From CAJQQK01 sp049116495 (GTDB lineage: Bacteria; Pseudomonadota; Alphaproteobacteria; Rhizobiales; Hyphomicrobiaceae): 8,035 bases of DNA. Location: the NCBI GenBank assembly GCA_049116495.1, contig JAGDYV010000254.1, forward strand, positions 1-8,035. Reading direction: 5' to 3'. Positions within the stretch are counted from its first letter, which is position 1; each line of letters starts with the position of its first letter. The position numbers were made by a program, and so were the translations under genes. Under the pieces are notes generated by a model. The model saw only the letters and a list, made by a program, of their open reading frames with translations. It had not been told where the DNA came from and made no database searches. Positions 4,713 to 8,035 of the stretch are shown here, piece by piece.

Positions 4713-5091
4713 TTTCCTCGTCTTCCTTCTCAACACCACCAATGATGTCACCAACGCCGGAGTCGTCGTCATCGTCGGTCGCCAGGAACGTGTCATCGTC
4801 CTCGTCGTCATCGTCGTCGCCGCCGAGTTCTGCATCAGCGTCTTCGAGACTGACCAGGGCGTCATCTTCGTCGGCGACCTCCTCGCCGTCGGCTGCCGGG
4901 GCCTTTGCTGCGGGGGCAGGTGCCACCACCGGCACAGGCACAACTTCTTCCTCTTCGGGCACGACCGCGAGCTCATAAACCGACTCGCACTCCGGACAGA
5001 CGATCGGATCGCGGTTGAGATCGTAGAACTTCGTCTCGCACTCGTCGTTCTGGCACGTACGCTTCGTGCCGCGCGCTTCCTTGGTCGCCAT
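4708..5091 (-). CDS. FYDLN-type zinc-ribbon/acidic protein (TIGR02300-like)
   Basis: A 127-aa protein. Residues 8-35 carry the diagnostic GTKR-TC...FYDLNRDPIVCPEC block of the alphaproteobacterial FYDLN-acid family. Cysteines 13, 18, 32 and 35 could bind one zinc. The first pair here is C-x4-C (CQNDEC) where I expect a closer pair in many relatives, so the knuckle is unusual. Residues 46-70 are a Pro/Ala/Val linker. The rest is strongly acidic, with runs of Asp (GGDDDDDEDDD and ATDDDDD), and is probably disordered. The start at 5091 has GAGGG four bases upstream. The biochemical role of the family is not established. An acidic tail on a zinc ribbon could mimic nucleic acid or bind basic partners, but that is only inference. 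It is divergent from aroA across a 193-bp gap, an arrangement I recall from other alphaproteobacteria. Confidence 0.88.
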   Translation of the reverse strand: MATKEARGTKRTCQNDECETKFYDLNRDPIVCPECESVYELAVVPEEEEVVPVPVVAPAPAAKAPAADGEEVADEDDALVSLEDADAELGGDDDDDEDDDTFLATDDDDDSGVGDIIGGVEKEDEES

Positions 5092-5121
5092 GCCACCCTC
5101 GCCATTTCCTGATTGTCGCGC

Positions 5122-5150
5122 CGTTTGCCACGGGTTGGGGTTGATGTCAA
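5122..5150 (-). promoter_or_regulatory. Candidate promoter of the FYDLN protein gene
   Basis: On the minus strand a consensus -35 box TTGACA (plus 5145-5150) is followed at 17 bp by CAAACG (plus 5122-5127), a weak -10. The predicted transcript start is about 25 bases before the ATG at 5091. Alphaproteobacterial promoters often keep a good TTGAC and a loose -10, so this is plausible. Confidence 0.4.
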
Positions 5151-5284
5151 AAGCTTATTGCGCGCATGGCGTCCAACAGCCAACGATGCCAGTGCGTCCG
5201 TTCGCGGCAATTCGCCGACGATGCGCCTTCTCAAAGGGTCGCGCAAAGTCTATCAAACAGTGCCGCCACCTTCTGCTGACATAA

Positions 5285-6670
5285 ATGAGATGTACCTTGA
5301 ACCAAGACGACGACAGCCACGCTGGCGCTGTACTCCAAAAGCCCCTGCGCGCGCGGCGCGCGGATGCGATGACCGGCCGGGTGCGGGTGCCCGGTGACAA
5401 ATCGATCTCACACCGGGCACTGATGTTCGGCGGGATGGCGACCGGCAGCTTGCGCATAACGGGCCTGCTGGAGGCCGAGGACGTGCTCAATACAGCGGCT
5501 GCGATGCGCGCTTTCGGCGCGGATATCGAACGCCTCGATGACGGCAGCTGGCGGGTCAAAGGCTGCGGTGTTGGCGGCCTTACACAGCCCGCCGCACCAC
5601 TCGACTTCGGCAACGCCGGTACCGGCACACGGCTGATTATGGGCGTCATTGCCGGTCACGACATGACAGTCAAGCTGATTGGCGATGCCTCGCTCAGCCG
5701 GAGGCCGATGGGGCGCGTGCTTGGGCCGCTCAAGACGATGGGCCTCGAGGTGCTGGACGGCGACCGCGAAACGCTGCCACTGACGATCCGTGGCTCAGCC
5801 AGCCTCGTGCCGATCTCCTACACCCTGCCGGTGCCGTCGGCGCAGGTTAAGTCGGCGATCCTGATCGCCGGCCTGATGGCACGCGGCGAAACAACCGTTC
5901 TCGAAGCCGAAGCAACACGCGACCACACCGAGCGGATGCTGCTCTATCTCGGCGCGGACGTGCGTACGGAGGCGCGCGACGGCCTGACTGCGATCACCGT
6001 CAGCGGCGATGCCGAATTGCAGGGTCGCGACATCATCGTGCCCGGCGATCCGAGTTCGGCGGCGTTTCTGGTGGCCGCGGCGGTGATCGTGCCGGGCTCC
6101 GACGTGACGGTTGAAGGTGTGCTGGTCAACGAGACGCGCAGCGGATTCTACACGACGCTACGTGAAATGGGCGCCGACGTAGCGTTCGAGAACGAACGCG
6201 ACGAAGGCGGTGAGAGGGTCGCGGACATCCGGGCACGGACATCGACGCTCAAAGGCGTGGCCGTGCCACCGGAGCGGGCGCCGTCGATGATCGATGAGTA
6301 CCCGGTACTGGCCGTTGTAGCGGCGTTCGCGGACGGTGAGACGCGGATGCAGGGGCTGGCCGAACTCAAGGTTAAAGAGAGCGACCGTCTGGCGGCAACG
6401 GCCGACGGACTGGCTGCAAACGGGGTCATTGCGCGAGTCGAAGGTGACGACCTGATCGTGACCGGCGCCACGACGGTTAACGGCGGCGGAACGGTTGCGA
6501 CCCACCTAGATCACCGTATCGCAATGGCGTTTCTAACCCTCGGGCTCGCCACCGAGCAGCCCGTGACGGTCGATGACGCCGGTATCATCGCGACAAGTTT
6601 CAATGAGTTCACCGGTTTGATGGGCACGCTCGGCGCGACGTTCGAAACTGTCGATGGGGCGGCACCATGA
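5285..6670 (+). CDS. aroA: 3-phosphoshikimate 1-carboxyvinyltransferase (EPSP synthase, class II)
   Basis: Sixth step of the shikimate pathway: joins shikimate 3-phosphate and phosphoenolpyruvate to EPSP with release of phosphate, in the cytoplasm. The 461 residues cover the whole two-domain fold. Visible motifs are VPGDKSISHR (35-44), DFGNAGTGTRL, GDASLSRRPMGRVL, SAQVKSA, RDHTE, GDPSSAAF, NETRSGF, SMIDEYP, KVKESDRL and HLDHRIAM. All four class II signatures (GDKx, SAQxK, RxHxE, NxTR) are present, and the protein follows the CP4 enzyme closely. At the PEP-site loop it has NAGTG where CP4 has NAATG, i.e. Gly in place of the Ala tied to glyphosate tolerance in CP4. The start is uncertain: ATG 5285 has no clear ribosome site, TTG 5297 is an alternative, and ATG at residue 29 would still leave the core fold. 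The stop overlaps the cmk start by 4 bases (ATGA), so translation is coupled. Confidence 0.96.
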   Translation: MRCTLNQDDDSHAGAVLQKPLRARRADAMTGRVRVPGDKSISHRALMFGGMATGSLRITGLLEAEDVLNTAAAMRAFGADIERLDDGSWRVKGCGVGGLTQPAAPLDFGNAGTGTRLIMGVIAGHDMTVKLIGDASLSRRPMGRVLGPLKTMGLEVLDGDRETLPLTIRGSASLVPISYTLPVPSAQVKSAILIAGLMARGETTVLEAEATRDHTERMLLYLGADVRTEARDGLTAITVSGDAELQGRDIIVPGDPSSAAFLVAAAVIVPGSDVTVEGVLVNETRSGFYTTLREMGADVAFENERDEGGERVADIRARTSTLKGVAVPPERAPSMIDEYPVLAVVAAFADGETRMQGLAELKVKESDRLAATADGLAANGVIARVEGDDLIVTGATTVNGGGTVATHLDHRIAMAFLTLGLATEQPVTVDDAGIIATSFNEFTGLMGTLGATFETVDGAAP

Positions 6671-7302
6671 TCATCGCGATCGATGGGCCGGCCGCATCGG
6701 GCAAAGGCACGCTCGCGAAACGCATCGCAAACCATTTCGGCTATCATCATCTCGACACCGGGCTGATCTATCGCGCGGTTGCCCGCGACGTGCGGGCCGT
6801 GGATGGGGCGCTCGATAGTGCAGAGGACGCGGGTAAAGCGGCCCGGGAACTGAATCCGGCGACGCTCGATGATCCAACGCTACGACATCCCGGCATTGGC
6901 AACGCCGCCTCGGTCGTAGCGCAAATCCCGGCCGTGCGCGAAATACTACGGGCCTTTCAGCAAAAATTTGCAGCTCAACCGCCTGGCGCTGTGCTCGATG
7001 GGCGCGACATCGGCACGGTCGTTTGCCCTGACGCGGACGTTAAGCTGTTTATCGTCGCCGATACCGAAGTCCGCGCTGAGCGGCGGTACTTGGAACTGGT
7101 CAATCGCGGTGAGGCGGTAGACCAGGACGAAATCTTCGACCAGATCGCCCGGCGCGACAAGCGGGACCGGGAACGCGCCGATTCACCAATGAAAGCCGCC
7201 GCAGATGCGCTGTTGCTCGATACGACGAAATTGGGTATAGACGAGGCATTCGACGCCGCCGTCGAACTGATCAAGAGGAAGATCGGCCAACCAGGCGCCT
7301 GA
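6667..7302 (+). CDS. cmk: Cytidylate kinase
   Basis: Phosphorylates CMP and dCMP to the diphosphates with ATP, in pyrimidine recycling; cytoplasmic. The 211-aa length is normal for the short, monomeric bacterial type. Motifs are the P-loop GPAASGKGT (7-15), LDTGLIYRA (29-37) and DGRDIGTVV (111-119) for CMP binding, and the lid RRDKRDRERADSPMKAA with its Arg residues and Asp-Ser-Pro. The N-terminus begins directly with beta-1 (MIIAIDGPAASGKG), confirming the ATG at 6667 inside the aroA stop region (4-base overlap). The order aroA-cmk-rpsA is widespread in proteobacteria and links aromatic amino-acid synthesis, nucleotide supply and translation in one locus. All key residues are present and composition matches the neighbours. 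Confidence 0.97.
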   Translation: MIIAIDGPAASGKGTLAKRIANHFGYHHLDTGLIYRAVARDVRAVDGALDSAEDAGKAARELNPATLDDPTLRHPGIGNAASVVAQIPAVREILRAFQQKFAAQPPGAVLDGRDIGTVVCPDADVKLFIVADTEVRAERRYLELVNRGEAVDQDEIFDQIARRDKRDRERADSPMKAAADALLLDTTKLGIDEAFDAAVELIKRKIGQPGA

Positions 7303-7333
7303 CATCGCACGATGTTTGGTGCCTAATTCTGTT
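7293..7333 (+). terminator. Hairpin over the cmk stop codon
   Basis: AGGCGCC (7293-7299) pairs with GGTGCCT (7318-7324, one G-U). After a 2x2 internal loop ACATC (7302-7306) pairs with GATGT (7311-7315) around GCAC. AATTCTGTT follows. The stop codon (7300-7302) sits within the structure. It probably ends or attenuates the aroA-cmk transcript before rpsA. Confidence 0.55.
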
Positions 7334-7524
7334 GGATGGGCCCCCCTTCGCAGACGGCGTCAGACCAGAAATCCTAGACATTGTCCGGTGGTAAACGCCG
7401 GCGCGTGCCCGTTGGCCGCGCCATTTTGTGCGTTTGCCCCAAACGGCCAACCGAAACCGGCAGATGGATGATCCGATCGCGGAACCATCAGCCTTCACCA
7501 TTGAATGACGAACCTGGAGAACAG
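7334..7524 (+). promoter_or_regulatory. rpsA upstream region
   Basis: The gap between cmk and rpsA is 222 bp, long enough for a separate rpsA promoter and leader. An inverted repeat GTTGGCC (7411-7417) / GGCCAAC (7445-7451) with a 27-nt loop could form in the leader. In many bacteria S1 controls its own mRNA through the leader, so structure here would make sense, but I see no known riboswitch class. The ribosome site is GGAG (7516-7519), five bases before ATG. Confidence 0.4.
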
Positions 7525-8035
7525 ATGAGCACGCAGGAAAGCATGACCCCGTCGATCGAAGACTTCACGGCGATGCTGGACGAAACCCTGACCGACGACA
7601 TTGCCTATGAAGGCAACGTGATGCGCGGCAAGGTTGTCGGGCTGGAAAAGGAATTCGCAATTGTCGACGTCGGCCTCAAGATGGAAGGCCGGGTGCCGCT
7701 CAAAGAGTTCGCTGTGGCCGGCAAGGCCGCCGAACTCAACGTGGGTGATGAAGTAGAAGTTTATCTTGAGCGGATCGAAAACGCGCTCGGCGAAGCGGTG
7801 CTGTCACGAGACAAGGCACGGCGCGAAGAAAGCTGGGTGCGCCTCGAGAAGCAGTTCGAAGCCGGCGAAAAAGTCACTGGCGTCATCTTCAGCCGCGTCA
7901 AGGGCGGCTTCACCGTCGATCTCGACGGTGCTGTCGCGTTCCTTCCGGGCAGTCAGGTTGATATCCGCCCGGTGCGCGACATCGGTCCGTTGATGCACCA
8001 GGAACAGCCGTTTCAGATCCTCAAGATGGACCGCC
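7525..8035 (+). CDS. rpsA: 30S ribosomal protein S1, N-terminal part; 3' end outside window
   Basis: The first 170 residues of S1, the large mRNA-binding protein of the small subunit, open to the window edge. It begins MSTQESMTPSIEDFTAMLDE, an acidic helix that in S1 docks on the ribosome (protein S2). The first S1 repeat follows at about residues 29-96 (EGNVMRGKVVGLEKEFAIVDVGLKMEGRVPLKEF...). The second begins near residue 114 (GEKVTGVIFSRVKGGFTVDLDG, then AFLPGSQVDIRPV), the degenerate pattern usual for repeat 2. The segment between them (ALSRDKA-type: VLSRDKARREESW) is also typical. The start is fixed by GGAG five bases upstream. A full alphaproteobacterial S1 is about 560-570 residues, so roughly two thirds lies beyond the window. 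Confidence 0.96.
   Translation, partial: MSTQESMTPSIEDFTAMLDETLTDDIAYEGNVMRGKVVGLEKEFAIVDVGLKMEGRVPLKEFAVAGKAAELNVGDEVEVYLERIENALGEAVLSRDKARREESWVRLEKQFEAGEKVTGVIFSRVKGGFTVDLDGAVAFLPGSQVDIRPVRDIGPLMHQEQPFQILKMDR

Overview
This window looks like chromosomal DNA of a GC-rich alphaproteobacterium. The main evidence is a FYDLN-type zinc-ribbon/acidic protein (the TIGR02300-like family of alphaproteobacteria) next to a tRNA-Ala gene and the gene order aroA-cmk-rpsA. The EPSP synthase carries all four class II motifs and resembles the Agrobacterium CP4 enzyme. I cannot name the genus.

Layout. Positions 1-564 hold the 3' end of a trimeric autotransporter adhesin (coiled-coil stalk plus YadA-like anchor), closed by a hairpin terminator. 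Positions 650-1363 encode a secreted or anchored lysine-rich protein of unknown function. It converges on an SDR oxidoreductase at 1425-2189 (minus). A promoter-bearing gap follows, then a small lipoprotein at 2585-2992. From 4425 to the right end the chromosome is ordinary: tRNA-Ala(GGC) and the FYDLN protein on the minus strand, then divergently aroA and cmk (4-nt overlap) and the start of rpsA.

The notable part is 3082-4469. A perfect 45-bp copy of the 3' half of tRNA-Ala lies 1343 bp from the intact gene, and it ends exactly at the edge of the anticodon loop. Between the two copies is a compact, compositionally different insert. I read it as a miniature tRNA-targeted integrative element (or the remnant of one) with no integrase gene. 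It keeps what look like working recombination signals: attL, attR, a symmetric core centred on the anticodon, and a pair of ACTGCAAA direct repeats with an 11-bp period near each end, which look like tyrosine-integrase arm sites. Its cargo is two small transcription units. One encodes a 138-aa protein of a phage/mobile-element type behind a palindromic promoter region and a perfect 16-bp hairpin. The other is a ~35-aa arginine-rich microprotein with a 12-nt perfect Shine-Dalgarno match, an operator-like palindrome upstream and a strong terminator.

The att repeats, the inverted repeats and the absence of an integrase ORF are read directly from the sequence. Mobility in trans and any cargo function are inference.
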